DNA of 64,000 nucleotides from Paramuribaculum sp. (GCA_022511125.1 JAFLSD010000005.1:1-64000), one strand, 5' to 3'. Shown: positions 54,221 through 63,818, numbered from the stretch's first letter. Notes: generated from the letters alone by a model not told the origin. Program-made: numbers and translations.

Positions 54221-56005
54221 ATGAAAAAATCTATTTTCTTTCTATTGCTTTCGAGCGCAATAGCTATGTCTGCACAGACAGCCACTGATACAATTTATGC
54301 AAAAGATTTTGGAATTCGTCCGAATACCTATCGTAACCTGACAACATCTTTCCAAAAGCTCCTCGACAGTTGTGGAAAACGTCACGGAGCTGTAATCGTC
54401 CTCGAAAAAGGAAGATATGATATCTGGCCGGAAGGAGCTGTGAGAAAGGAAATTTACATATCAAACACCTCTTCAGAATCCGAATGCCCATCAAAAGAGA
54501 AAACACTCGGCTTACATTTTAATAAAATCAACGGCCTCACTTTCGACGGACAGGGCGCGGAACTCATTTTTCACGGTTCTATAACTCCTATCGCTCTCGA
54601 TAGTTGCCGCAATGTCACCATCAAAAACCTAACTATGGATTTCGAACGTCCTGCAGGATCGGAATTGACTTTTGCCGAGGTTTCACCCGGGAAAGTTATT
54701 GTAAAAGTTCATCCTGACACGCGTTACGAAATTCGCGATTCCCTGATTAATCTTATCGGAGAAGGTTGGAGGTCAAACATTATCCATTGTATCAAATATA
54801 CACCGTCCAACAAGCAATTTCGCTATTCTACCGATTACTCCGTTTTAGCGAAATCACCGGTCTGTGAAATCGCTCCGGGACTCCTTCAGTTCGCCACACC
54901 AGCTGATTTCTTACCGGAAGTGGGGTCGACTCTGACTCTTCGCGATATCATACGCAACCAAGTTGGATTCCTTAATCTTTGCTCATCCGGAACAACCTTA
55001 CAGGATGTGAACGTTCGTTATATGCATGGTTTAGGCATTGTATCTCAGTTCAGCCGTGACATTACTATGAATCGTGTTAATTGTATGCCCTCGCCTGAAT
55101 CAGGGAGAATTCTTGCATCCTCGGCCGACTTCATGCATTTCTCCGGATGTTCGGGATTCATTAGAATTTCCGATTGCAATTACTCCGGAGCTCAGGATGA
55201 CGCGATAAACGTTCATGGAACAAACCTTCGCATAGTTGAAAGTGAAGCTCCGAATCGTGCAGTTGTTCGTTTCATGCATCCTCAGACTTATGGATTCATG
55301 GCTTATCAGCCTGGTGACACAGTAGCATTCGTCAATCCGTCATCTATGTTACGCACATCCTATGCCGTTGTAACTTCTGTGAAAATGGTTAATCCAAGAC
55401 ATCTTGAACTTACCTTCGACAAGCAGATTCCTTCTGACATCGTTCTTAATTCAACCTGTGTCGAAAATATGAGCGCAACACCGACAGTCCACATTAGCGG
55501 ATGCAACATCTCAAGATTAAGTACACGAGGAATATTAATGACAACTCCACGGAAAGCGGTTATCGAAAATTGTCGTTTTGAAGGACTTGGCATGGCGGCA
55601 ATACTCATTGAAGGAGATGCCCAGGGATGGTATGAAAGTGGTCCTGTGACAGATCTAACGATAAAAAACAACACATTTGTCAACTGTAACTATGCCGGAC
55701 CCCAACAGGGAGCAACTATTGTTTTCAATCCCTCTAATTCTGAAATTAATTTCAAAAAGCCGGTTCACCGCAATATTAACATTATTGGTAATACTTTCTA
55801 TACTAAAGGACGTCCTGTTTTGTATGCAAAATCAACCTCCGACATACTGTTCTTCGGAAACGCTGTCCCTGACAATAATGATCCGACATTCATTTTCGTA
55901 GGATGTTCCGACGTTGAAATCACAGGGAACACGATGCAGACACCTCGCGTCGAACAAAAAGACTGTCGTAAAATCTCCGTTAGGCGACAATCCTCTGCAC
56001 GGTAA
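54221..56005 (+). CDS. GH110 alpha-1,3-galactosidase (GlaA/GlaB-like), secreted
   Basis: 594 residues with a signal peptide (about 1-18). A right-handed beta-helix with the family landmarks of GH110: GAVIVLEKGRYDIWPEGA, LTFDGQGAELIFHG, NLTMDFERPAGSELT, GAQDDAINVHGTNLRIVES (acidic catalytic region), MHPQTYGFMAYQPGDTVAFV, and GMAAILIEGDAQGWYESGPV. GH110 enzymes remove terminal alpha-1,3-galactose from blood-group B or linear alpha-Gal structures on host glycoproteins. It stands alone, without SusC/SusD or other CAZymes, between ribosomal and mutagenesis genes. Confidence 0.88.
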   Translation: MKKSIFFLLLSSAIAMSAQTATDTIYAKDFGIRPNTYRNLTTSFQKLLDSCGKRHGAVIVLEKGRYDIWPEGAVRKEIYISNTSSESECPSKEKTLGLHFNKINGLTFDGQGAELIFHGSITPIALDSCRNVTIKNLTMDFERPAGSELTFAEVSPGKVIVKVHPDTRYEIRDSLINLIGEGWRSNIIHCIKYTPSNKQFRYSTDYSVLAKSPVCEIAPGLLQFATPADFLPEVGSTLTLRDIIRNQVGFLNLCSSGTTLQDVNVRYMHGLGIVSQFSRDITMNRVNCMPSPESGRILASSADFMHFSGCSGFIRISDCNYSGAQDDAINVHGTNLRIVESEAPNRAVVRFMHPQTYGFMAYQPGDTVAFVNPSSMLRTSYAVVTSVKMVNPRHLELTFDKQIPSDIVLNSTCVENMSATPTVHISGCNISRLSTRGILMTTPRKAVIENCRFEGLGMAAILIEGDAQGWYESGPVTDLTIKNNTFVNCNYAGPQQGATIVFNPSNSEINFKKPVHRNINIIGNTFYTKGRPVLYAKSTSDILFFGNAVPDNNDPTFIFVGCSDVEITGNTMQTPRVEQKDCRKISVRRQSSAR

Positions 56006-56033
56006 CGCCTACCGTTGAACCCGGGAGAGATAT

Positions 56034-56073
56034 AATTCAGGCAGTCAGATTCTTTGAAACGACTGCCTGAATT
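56034..56073. terminator. Terminator between convergent GH110 and umuC
   Basis: AATTCAGGCAGTC (56034-56046) and GACTGCCTGAATT (56061-56073) make a perfect 13-bp stem with a 14-base loop. It serves both genes, although the T-runs are weak. Confidence 0.75.
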
Positions 56074-56090
56074 GTTTAATGTCAAATCTT

Positions 56091-57386
56091 TTATTTTACT
56101 ACGAAGGCTCCTAAGCGAGTGGTGTATTCCGGTGACTTGAGAGCACGACGGATCGCATTCACGAATTTTACACTCTTGCCGTCCACTCCTTTCTCGCGAT
56201 ATTGTTGTGAGCCTAACATCACCGCATCTGCACCGTTTCGACGGTTAACGGCATCGATCGCCGATGATATCGCCCTATATTTAGCTTGACGATGGGCATC
56301 GTAGGTAAATAAATCGGGTTGAATGGCTGCCCCTGAAGTAATGCCCGACACCATCACTCCCCCTCGTTTATAAGGTATGCCCTTGCGGTAAATTTTCTCA
56401 AGCAGCATTACAGCAGCACTGGCGATCTCGCTTGTCGTATTCGTAGAGGTCATAAAACTACATGACGCGCTGTTGTCGTACTGAGGCAAATCCAGTCTGA
56501 AATGATTTGACTGTATGAAAACAGTCACTGTTGCGCATACCGAGTTCTGTTTCCGCAACTTCAAAGCACATCTTGCACCATAGTTAGCAACATGACTGCG
56601 TAGATCCGCTATTTCGGTCAGCATCCCGGGAAAACTACGGCTTGTCACGATTGTCTGACGTTCAACATTGTCAAGACCGTCGACATCTATCGCTTTCTCA
56701 CCTCGCAACTCCATCCATGTCCGTTCGCCCGTAATATGGAATTTAGAACGCACCCAATGCTTAGGCCGCAATGTAAAATCGTAAGCGGTTCGGATGCCCA
56801 TTGATTCCATGCGAACACACATTCGCCGCCCTATCCCCCATACATCTCTCGGATAAGTAAGTCGCAATGCTTTCACACGCTGTTCGTCCGTTCCTATGAC
56901 ACAACACTTTTTATAACCGGGATAGCGTTTCGAAAAACGAGCCGCCAATTTGGCGAGAGTCTTTGTCGATCCTATGCCAAGACTAATAGGCATTCCCGTA
57001 TCATGTTCCACCTTTTTACACAATTTTTCACCCCATACTTTCAGGTCTAAGCGATCCATCCCCTCAAGATCCAAGAATGCCTCGTCGATAGAATATTGCA
57101 ACACTTCCGGAACCTCTTCCCTAAGGACGGCCATAACACGCGCCGACATGTCGCCGTAAAGAGCGTAATTAGAAGAAAAGGCGGTAATTCCTGCATTAGG
57201 ATATTTTTCCAATAGCTGATAATAAGGCAGACAGTCTTTTATCCCCATAGCCTTTACTTCTTTCGAGCGCGCCACTACACATCCGTCATTATTACTCAGC
57301 ACCACGATAGGCTTATCTCTAAGATCCGGCCTGAACACACGTTCGCAGGAACAGAAGAAATTATCACAATCTATCAAACCCACCAT
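56091..57386 (-). CDS. umuC: UmuC-type Y-family DNA polymerase (Pol V)
   Basis: 431 residues. Y-family palm and finger motifs: MVGLIDCDNFFCSCERVFRP with the first catalytic Asp, VVLSNNDGCVVARSKEVKAMG, YSIDEAFLDLEGM with the catalytic Asp-Glu, and SLGIGSTKTLAKLA. The C-terminal UmuC-specific extension (GMLTEIADLRSHVANYGARC and beyond) is complete. Translesion synthesis under DNA damage. It lies 15 bases after umuD on the same strand. Confidence 0.95.
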   Translation of the reverse strand: MVGLIDCDNFFCSCERVFRPDLRDKPIVVLSNNDGCVVARSKEVKAMGIKDCLPYYQLLEKYPNAGITAFSSNYALYGDMSARVMAVLREEVPEVLQYSIDEAFLDLEGMDRLDLKVWGEKLCKKVEHDTGMPISLGIGSTKTLAKLAARFSKRYPGYKKCCVIGTDEQRVKALRLTYPRDVWGIGRRMCVRMESMGIRTAYDFTLRPKHWVRSKFHITGERTWMELRGEKAIDVDGLDNVERQTIVTSRSFPGMLTEIADLRSHVANYGARCALKLRKQNSVCATVTVFIQSNHFRLDLPQYDNSASCSFMTSTNTTSEIASAAVMLLEKIYRKGIPYKRGGVMVSGITSGAAIQPDLFTYDAHRQAKYRAISSAIDAVNRRNGADAVMLGSQQYREKGVDGKSVKFVNAIRRALKSPEYTTRLGAFVVK

Positions 57387-57401
57387 AACGCTTTATGCCG
57401 C

Positions 57402-57833
57402 TTACGGCTTGCGACGGTTAGACTTAATCGTGTAAAGCACTATACCCCACACCCTGAAATCACTTCCATCGGTTACCTCGATCGGGCTATATTTCTTGTT
57501 GGATGGCACTAAACGGACTACGCCTTTCGCGCCAAAAGACAAACGCTTCAACGTAAATTCTCCATCCAAACAGCACACTGCCAGATCGCCGTGTTCCGGC
57601 TCGATTGATCTGTCAACGACAAGAATATCGCCTTCCGTTATACCCTCCCCCGACATCGAATCGCCTACAACCTTTGCATAAAAGGTCGATGCCGGATGTT
57701 CAATCAGCTCGCGATTCAGATCTATACTTTCTGTAATATAGTCCTGAGCCGGACTTGGAAACCCACCCCTAACGCCGCCGTCCGCATACGGCAACTCTAA
57801 CATCATTTTTGTCTCCGCTTTGTAGATTTTCAT
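57402..57833 (-). CDS. umuD: UmuD, S24 peptidase-like translesion accessory protein
   Basis: 143 residues. LexA/UmuD-fold with Ser59 in VVGDSMSGEGI and Lys96 in GEFTLKRL, the usual Ser-Lys dyad. The self-cleavage neighbourhood reads VRGGFPSPAQDY (about 21-32), so the scissile pair would be Gly-Gly instead of the usual Cys-Gly or Ala-Gly. UmuD' forms Pol V with UmuC, encoded next. A -7 box TAACTTTG is present at 57864-57857. Confidence 0.94.
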   Translation of the reverse strand: MKIYKAETKMMLELPYADGGVRGGFPSPAQDYITESIDLNRELIEHPASTFYAKVVGDSMSGEGITEGDILVVDRSIEPEHGDLAVCCLDGEFTLKRLSFGAKGVVRLVPSNKKYSPIEVTDGSDFRVWGIVLYTIKSNRRKP

Positions 57834-57856
57834 TATTTCCCGATTTTTTTGCAGTG

Positions 57857-57864
57857 CAAAGTTA
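57857..57864 (-). promoter_or_regulatory. -7 box of umuDC
   Basis: TAACTTTG on the minus strand, about 24 bases before the umuD ATG. No recognisable LexA-type operator; no TTG at the best -33 spacing. Confidence 0.45.
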
Positions 57865-58014
57865 ATGGCAGCATGAGCAAAATTCGCGCACTACCAACCT
57901 AAACTTTATTAACGGATAGGCTGATTTTTCATTTTTTTCTCCCTGACTCCACGCTATCAGACTATCAGATCATCCAACTCCTCACGGCTCTTTCACTTTT
58001 ATACGACTTGAACC

Positions 58015-58045
58015 TTGCACAAATTGAAAAAGTTTTGTAATTTTG
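58015..58045 (+). promoter_or_regulatory. Promoter of rpsO
   Basis: TTG (58015-58017), 20-base spacer, TAATTTTG (58038-58045); start near 58052, leaving about 50 bases of leader before the ATG. Confidence 0.7.
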
Positions 58046-58104
58046 TGCGCCCAAAAGGCATAATTTCATAATTAATTTATTGTTAACTTAAAATCTTTCT
58101 AAGA

Positions 58105-58380
58105 ATGCATTTGAGTTCTGAAGAAAAAGCGGAGATCTTTGAGAAATACGGTAAGGGTAAGACTGATACTGGCTCTCCGGAGGCCCAGATAGCACTATTC
58201 TCGGTTCGTATCGCTCATTTGACTGAACATCTTAAGTCAAATCACAAAGATCATACTACAGCACGCGCCCTTAAGGCATTGGTAGGTAAACGTCGCCGTC
58301 TGTTGGATTATCTTATCCGTAAAGACATCGAGCGTTATCGCGCACTTATTGCCCGTAAGGAACTTGGTATCAGAAAGTAA
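58105..58380 (+). CDS. rpsO: 30S ribosomal protein S15
   Basis: 91 residues: KYGKGKTDTGSPEAQIALFS, the RIAHLTEHLKSNHKDH motif, and ALVGKRRRLLDYL near the end. Binds 16S rRNA early in 30S assembly. Single gene with own promoter and terminator. Confidence 0.97.
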   Translation: MHLSSEEKAEIFEKYGKGKTDTGSPEAQIALFSVRIAHLTEHLKSNHKDHTTARALKALVGKRRRLLDYLIRKDIERYRALIARKELGIRK

Positions 58381-58421
58381 GTTTGCTCCGTAAGCAAACC
58401 CGCTTGAAGACGACAAAAAAA

Positions 58422-58450
58422 AGACGAGCTATTGTGGCTCGTCTTTTTTT
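58422..58450. terminator. Bidirectional terminator after rpsO
   Basis: AGACGAGC (58422-58429) and GCTCGTCT (58437-58444), seven-base loop, with T-runs on both strands (A-run 58415-58422 and T-run 58444-58450). A small hairpin GTTTGCT/AGCAAAC (58381-58399) lies between it and the rpsO stop. Confidence 0.85.
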
Positions 58451-58461
58451 ATCATGTTTAT

Positions 58462-58905
58462 TCATCTGGATAATCCTACGGAATCGGTCACGAGCGACTG
58501 ATCCATCTCTCTATATTTCCCATATACCTCCTGAAATTTCTCTTGATTATGGGAATTCAGATCGGCACTTTGCAGTTTATCGATGATAATTCTTGAGTTC
58601 TTTTGCACTTGTCGAAGAGCAGAATCATTTAAAATCGACAGAAAATCCTGTACCGCTGCCGTAGGATCGTTATCGAAGGCTACTTCAGCTATTCGTTCTT
58701 TGAGATAAGAATAGCCGCTGTCAAGCACCTTGATCATTTCAGCATAATCATTCTGATCGAATTCAGCGCCTTGATTTATTTCTGTCACTATTTTATTCGA
58801 TTGATCCATATCATATCCTTGTCGGATACACGCAGATATCAAAAAAAGAACGGCAAATGCCCACATATATCTGAACCAAAGCCTTGAAATATTTTTTGTT
58901 TTCAT
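58462..58905 (-). CDS. Lipoprotein of unknown function
   Basis: 147 residues from the ATG at 58903-58905; the frame is open to 58959, but the later start gives a clean lipoprotein signal: hydrophobic stretch WAFAVLFLISAC with the lipobox L-I-S-A-C. The mature part is helical and acidic (for example FDQNDYAEMIKVLDSGYSYL and VQKNSRIIIDKLQ). No known family recognised. It ends 17 bases before the rpsO terminator and follows the EF-G2 gene's opposite end with an about 100-base gap. Confidence 0.65.
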   Translation of the reverse strand: MKTKNISRLWFRYMWAFAVLFLISACIRQGYDMDQSNKIVTEINQGAEFDQNDYAEMIKVLDSGYSYLKERIAEVAFDNDPTAAVQDFLSILNDSALRQVQKNSRIIIDKLQSADLNSHNQEKFQEVYGKYREMDQSLVTDSVGLSR

Positions 58906-59004
58906 TGAGAGGATAGATTTAGGATGCAGCCTTCTCACAATAGAGCCGACTGCATCCATAAATAGCGTTAATGGTCTGAATCAAGACCGATGTTAATTCA
59001 AAAA

Positions 59005-61161
59005 TTATTCGTCAGCGTTCTTTTCCGCATATTCTTTCAGGAGTTTTTCCTGAACGTCGGTCGGAACGAGTTCATATCCCGAGAATTTCATTGAGAAAGA
59101 TGAACGGCCACCCGTGATGGAGCTCAATGCGGTAGAGTAGCTTGACATTTCTTTCAACGGAACTTTAGCGGAAATCTTTTCAAAGCCGTTTTCGCTTGTC
59201 ATTCCCATAATGATCGCACGACGTCCCTGAAGATCACTCATCACATCGCCCATCACATCAGCCGGAACCATTACATCGACATCATAAACGGGCTCAAGAA
59301 TCTTCGGATTCGCATTGCGGAAAGCTTCGCTGAAAGCGTTGCGACCTGCAAGGCGGAATGAAATTTCATTCGAATCTACCGGATGCATCTTACCATCGTA
59401 AATGCAGACACGGACATCGCGTGCGTATGAACCGGTCAGAGGACCTTGCTCCATACGATCCATCAATCCCTTAACAATAGCAGGGATGAAACGTGAATCG
59501 ATGGCACCGCCTACTATACAGTCGCAGACCACGAGCTTACCGCCCCACTCCAAAGGCATTTCTTGAGTGTCGCGAACTTTCATCACATACTCCTGATTGC
59601 CAAACTTATATGATGTAGGTGCCGGCATTCCTTCAGTATAAGGTTCGATAATAAGATGGACTTCACCAAATTGACCTGCACCACCCGACTGTTTCTTATG
59701 GCGATAATCGGCACGCGATGCTTTAGTTATAGTCTCGCGATAAGGAATCTTCGGTTCCTCAAAAACGATGGGAAGTTTATCGTTGTTCTCAACACGCCAT
59801 TTGAGTGTGCGCAAATGGAATTCGCCTTGTCCCGAAAGAATGGTCTGTTTTAGTTCTTTAGACATCTCGATTTCCCATGTCGGATCTTCTTCATGCATTC
59901 TTGTTAGAATAGCACTGAGCTTTTCTGCATCCGATTCTGTAACAGGACGGATTGCTCTCTGATATTTCGGAGCCGGATATTTGATGAAATCGAACACATA
60001 ATCACATCCTTTGGCATCGAGAGTATTGCCCGTGCGGACATCTTTCAGTTTTACAGTCGCGCCTATGTCACCGGCACACAATTTATCTACCGGAGTCTTG
60101 ATCTGACCGCATACGCAATAGATCTGGGCGAGACGTTCTTTACTGCCACGGCTGACATTGTCAAGATCTGCACCTGCACTCAGAGTACCGGACATCACCT
60201 TGAAATAGCTTACTTCACCGATATGAGGTTCAACCGTAGTCTTGAAAACGAACACACTCAACGGCCCGTTGCTATCCGGCTTCACTTCTTCGCCTGCTGT
60301 GTTTTTGGGAGCCGGCATATCTTCTACGAACGGAACGACATTACCCAGGAATTCCATCATTCGACGAACACCCATATCCTTGAGTGCGCTTACACAGAAA
60401 ACGGGGTAAATAGAACGGTCGGCAAGACCTTTACGAATGCCTGTACGCATTTCGTCTTCTGACAAATGACCCTGATCGAAAAATTTCTCCATCAGTTCTT
60501 CGTCATTTTCTGCTGCCGCTTCAACAAGCTGTTGATGAAGTTCTTCCGCTTTATCCATTTCGTCAGCAGGTATATCCTCGATAGTGGGAGTGCCACCTTC
60601 CGGTCCCCATGTATATTTTTTCATCACGAGAACATCAATCATCGAGTTGAAACCGGCGCCCGCATTCAGAGGATATTGAACAGGCACAACTTTCTTGCCG
60701 AAAATTTCCCGCATCTGTTCAAGCACGTTATCATAATCGGCTTTCTCGCCGTCAAGATGATTAACGGCAAAAATCACTGGCTTTTTCAGAGACGTACAAG
60801 TGCGGAATATATTTTGAGTTCCCACTTCCACACCGTATTGCGAGTTTACAAGAATAACACCTGTATCCGTCACATTCAATGCCGTGATAGCACTTCCCAC
60901 GAAATCATCAGCTCCCGGACAGTCAATCACGTTCAGCTTTTTGCCACCGAATTCAGCATAAAATATAGTGGAAAAGACAGAATAACCATATTCCTTTTCC
61001 ACCGGGAAATAATCGCTTACGGTATTTTTTGCATCGATGGTTCCGCGACGTTTTATAACTCCACACTCGTAAAGCATGGCTTCAGCGAGCGTGGTTTTAC
61101 CAGATCCTTTGCTACCGAGCAAAGAGATGTTTTTAATTTCGTTTGTTTGGTAAACTTTCAT
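59005..61161 (-). CDS. EF-G2-type elongation factor G paralogue lacking the catalytic His
   Basis: 718 residues from the ATG at 61159-61161; the frame runs on to 61329 but its first 56 residues have no family likeness. P-loop GSKGSGKT at about 16-23; switch II reads D80-C-P-G-A84-D, where canonical EF-G has D-T-P-G-H, so the His that activates water for GTP hydrolysis is Ala. The G4 motif is N134-H-L-D instead of N-K-x-D. Domains III-V are complete (ETITKASRADYRHKKQSGG, GGAIDSRFIPAIVKGL, MGMTSENGFEKI). A paralogue of this kind, EF-G2 of Bacteroides thetaiotaomicron, has been described as translating without GTPase activity and aiding gut colonisation. Confidence 0.85.
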   Translation of the reverse strand: MKVYQTNEIKNISLLGSKGSGKTTLAEAMLYECGVIKRRGTIDAKNTVSDYFPVEKEYGYSVFSTIFYAEFGGKKLNVIDCPGADDFVGSAITALNVTDTGVILVNSQYGVEVGTQNIFRTCTSLKKPVIFAVNHLDGEKADYDNVLEQMREIFGKKVVPVQYPLNAGAGFNSMIDVLVMKKYTWGPEGGTPTIEDIPADEMDKAEELHQQLVEAAAENDEELMEKFFDQGHLSEDEMRTGIRKGLADRSIYPVFCVSALKDMGVRRMMEFLGNVVPFVEDMPAPKNTAGEEVKPDSNGPLSVFVFKTTVEPHIGEVSYFKVMSGTLSAGADLDNVSRGSKERLAQIYCVCGQIKTPVDKLCAGDIGATVKLKDVRTGNTLDAKGCDYVFDFIKYPAPKYQRAIRPVTESDAEKLSAILTRMHEEDPTWEIEMSKELKQTILSGQGEFHLRTLKWRVENNDKLPIVFEEPKIPYRETITKASRADYRHKKQSGGAGQFGEVHLIIEPYTEGMPAPTSYKFGNQEYVMKVRDTQEMPLEWGGKLVVCDCIVGGAIDSRFIPAIVKGLMDRMEQGPLTGSYARDVRVCIYDGKMHPVDSNEISFRLAGRNAFSEAFRNANPKILEPVYDVDVMVPADVMGDVMSDLQGRRAIIMGMTSENGFEKISAKVPLKEMSSYSTALSSITGGRSSFSMKFSGYELVPTDVQEKLLKEYAEKNADE

Positions 61162-61281
61162 GTTTATAGATTTAATTATTTGATTATTTGTATTTTGCTT
61201 TATGCGAATCATACAGATGATATCGATTCGCAAAAAATCGACCGCAATGTAGCAAATATTTTCGGTTTTTTGTATTTGCAA

Positions 61282-61291
61282 AAACATGTTT
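61282..61291. promoter_or_regulatory. Palindrome in the EF-G2/lon divergent spacer
   Basis: AAACATGTTT is a perfect 10-bp palindrome between the divergent starts of the EF-G2-type gene (61161) and lon (61413). It could be an operator, but the match to any known regulator is not evident. Confidence 0.3.
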
Positions 61292-61378
61292 GACAACATA
61301 AAACAGAATTCTGCCCTGTATATAATCATCGATTTTCATTAATCTACGGGAGGATTTCAATAATTCATCTTTTGGCAT

Positions 61379-61386
61379 TATCTTTG
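61379..61386 (+). promoter_or_regulatory. -7 box of lon
   Basis: TATCTTTG on the plus strand, 27 bases before the lon ATG. No good TTG at -33. A -7 box for the divergent EF-G2 gene was not found. Confidence 0.5.
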
Positions 61387-61412
61387 CATAGGCTATTTGA
61401 AGCTGAAAAGAA

Positions 61413-63818
61413 ATGAATATGGATTTTGATTCACCCAAGATATTAAGTGTAGAGAAAATTGACATCGCTAATAATGGCAGCGAAAAGGAACCGGATTACG
61501 AACGACTTCCTGTTTTGCCGACACGCGACCTTGTTCTGTTTCCGGGGGCAACCATTCCGATAAGTCTTAAAAGAGTTGCTTCTATTCTGACTGCATCTTA
61601 TTCTGAAGAAAATGGTATTCCTTTGGCCGTAATCTGTCAGACGGATCATGCTAAAGACTACCCTTCTTCTAAAACAGATTTGCAGAAATTCGGTGTCGTG
61701 GCCGACATAATGAAAATTCTCACTCTACCCGATAGCAGTAAAATGGCTATTGTAAAAGCGAGAGGAAAAATAAAAATTCAGGATGTTTTTCCGTCAGCGA
61801 TAATCGAGGGAGGCTTAGCATGTAAAGCGGTTCCGGTCAGAGAACGTTCATCTCGTGTCTCTGACAAAGAAATGATGGTGTTAAGTGAATGGATTCGTCA
61901 AAGGGCGAAGAATATTCTATCCAAGTCGACCGATGGTCAGCCGGATATGATGTTAAATTTAGATTCGGTTAATAACACGACGGATTTAATCAATATCATT
62001 GCCACCCTCCTTCCGATATCCCCCGACTCTAAAGCAGAGCTTCTAAGTAAAAACAGTATCAAAGAGAGAGGATTCTGTCTGTTGACTCAACTCGCCAAAC
62101 AGGAACAATTATTGGATATCAACCGAGAGATATCAGAAAAAACCCACCAAAATCTTTCTCAACAGCAAAGAAACGCTTTTCTCCATCAGCAAATGGAAAC
62201 GATTCGTCAAGAATTGTTTGGCGATGATGATCCAGAATCAGATCTGAAAAAACTCAAGGAAAAAGCTGCTGCTTTGCCTTTGCCTGAAGATGTAAAAAAT
62301 GTATTCGAACGAGAATGTGCCAAACTTGGCAGACTGGCACCGCAAAGTCCCGACTACTCCGTCCTGTTCTCCTATCTCCAATTGCTGACCGATCTGCCAT
62401 GGGGCAAAGAAGACAAGCTCAACGAAAATATAACAGAAGCTGCAGAAATCCTCAACGGCGATCATTTCGGTCTTGAAAAAGTGAAAGAACGTATTCTCGA
62501 GCAGATTGCCTTGTTGATAAATTCGCCTGAAGGCCGCTCGCCGATTATTTGTTTGGTTGGAGCACCGGGTGTCGGCAAAACATCTTTGGGACAATCCATA
62601 GCAAATGCTTTGGGAAGAAAATATGTAAGAGTGGCTTTAGGTGGCTTGCATGACGAATCGGAAATTCGCGGACACAGAAGAACGTATATAGGCGCAATGC
62701 CGGGACGAATAATCGATGCTTTGCGTAGAGCTCGGACAAAAAATCCTGTGCTCCTTCTTGATGAGATCGACAAGCTTAGCAATGATTTCCACGGAGATCC
62801 ATCCGCCGCGCTTCTCGAAGTGTTGGATCCCGAGCAAAATCACCGTTTCCATGACAATTATGTAGATGTCGACTTCGATCTTTCCAAAGTCCTTTTCATT
62901 GCTACGGCAAATAGTCTTACGAATGTGGCGTCGCCGTTAGTAGACCGAATGGAGGTTATCGATATTTCAGGGTATCTTCTTGAAGAAAAAGTAGAAATAG
63001 CGAAAAGGCATCTTCTTCCTAAACTGCTTAAAGAGGCGAATCTCACATCCGACGACTTATCAGTTTCCGATAGCGGACATATCAGACTTATCGAAACATA
63101 TACCTCCGAAAGCGGTGTGCGCCAGTTGGAAAAAAGGCTTGCTTCCATAGTCAGAAAGATTGTCCTTAAAAAGGTAAGCGGAAAGAAATGGAAAAATCCT
63201 TTGACAGAGGATGATTTATTCGACTTACTTGGAGCCGCTCCATATTTCAGAGATAAATATGCTGACACTGAATATGCTGGTGTAGTGACAGGTCTTGCTT
63301 GGACTGCGGCTGGCGGATGTATTCTTACTGTTGAAGCTTCCATTTCCCCGGGAAAGGGAGAAAAACTGACTCTTACGGGCAATTTGGGAGACGTCATGAA
63401 AGAATCTGCTACTATCGCACTGCAACATATTAAAACCAGGGGCGATTTTCTTGGGATTGATAAAACCAAATTTGAAGATTACACGCTTCATATACATGTC
63501 CCGGAAGGTGCTATCCCTAAAGATGGTCCATCGGCAGGCATAACTATGGCCACGGCAATCGCCTCGGTCTTCACCGGAAGAAAAGTAAAGCCGCGCATAG
63601 CTATGACCGGGGAATTGACTTTAAGAGGCAAAGTTCTTCCTATTGGCGGGGTGAAAGAAAAAATTCTTGCAGCGAAAAGAGCCGGAATTACCGATGTATT
63701 ACTTCCATCCGCCAACAAAAAAGATGTCGACGACATTCTTCCGAAATATATCGAAGACCTTAACATTATCTATGTCGACGATATACGTGATATACTTAAT
63801 TACAGTCTTGAATCTTGA
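61413..63818 (+). CDS. lon: Lon, ATP-dependent serine protease
   Basis: 801 residues. N-terminal substrate-binding domain with LPVLPTRDLVLFPGATIPIS, a coiled middle (QRNAFLHQQMETIRQELFG), the AAA+ module with Walker A GAPGVGKTSLGQS and Walker B LLLDEIDKL, and the protease domain with the Ser of KDGPSAGITMATAI and the Lys of GGVKEKILAAKRAG. It degrades damaged and regulatory proteins in the cytosol. The first few residues could begin at 61413 or 61419. Divergent from the EF-G2 gene. Confidence 0.96.
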   Translation: MNMDFDSPKILSVEKIDIANNGSEKEPDYERLPVLPTRDLVLFPGATIPISLKRVASILTASYSEENGIPLAVICQTDHAKDYPSSKTDLQKFGVVADIMKILTLPDSSKMAIVKARGKIKIQDVFPSAIIEGGLACKAVPVRERSSRVSDKEMMVLSEWIRQRAKNILSKSTDGQPDMMLNLDSVNNTTDLINIIATLLPISPDSKAELLSKNSIKERGFCLLTQLAKQEQLLDINREISEKTHQNLSQQQRNAFLHQQMETIRQELFGDDDPESDLKKLKEKAAALPLPEDVKNVFERECAKLGRLAPQSPDYSVLFSYLQLLTDLPWGKEDKLNENITEAAEILNGDHFGLEKVKERILEQIALLINSPEGRSPIICLVGAPGVGKTSLGQSIANALGRKYVRVALGGLHDESEIRGHRRTYIGAMPGRIIDALRRARTKNPVLLLDEIDKLSNDFHGDPSAALLEVLDPEQNHRFHDNYVDVDFDLSKVLFIATANSLTNVASPLVDRMEVIDISGYLLEEKVEIAKRHLLPKLLKEANLTSDDLSVSDSGHIRLIETYTSESGVRQLEKRLASIVRKIVLKKVSGKKWKNPLTEDDLFDLLGAAPYFRDKYADTEYAGVVTGLAWTAAGGCILTVEASISPGKGEKLTLTGNLGDVMKESATIALQHIKTRGDFLGIDKTKFEDYTLHIHVPEGAIPKDGPSAGITMATAIASVFTGRKVKPRIAMTGELTLRGKVLPIGGVKEKILAAKRAGITDVLLPSANKKDVDDILPKYIEDLNIIYVDDIRDILNYSLES

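Noticed and set aside
60466..61293. 275-codon plus-strand frame opposite the EF-G2 gene
   Set aside because: Antisense shadow of a clear EF-G coding region; no own domain.
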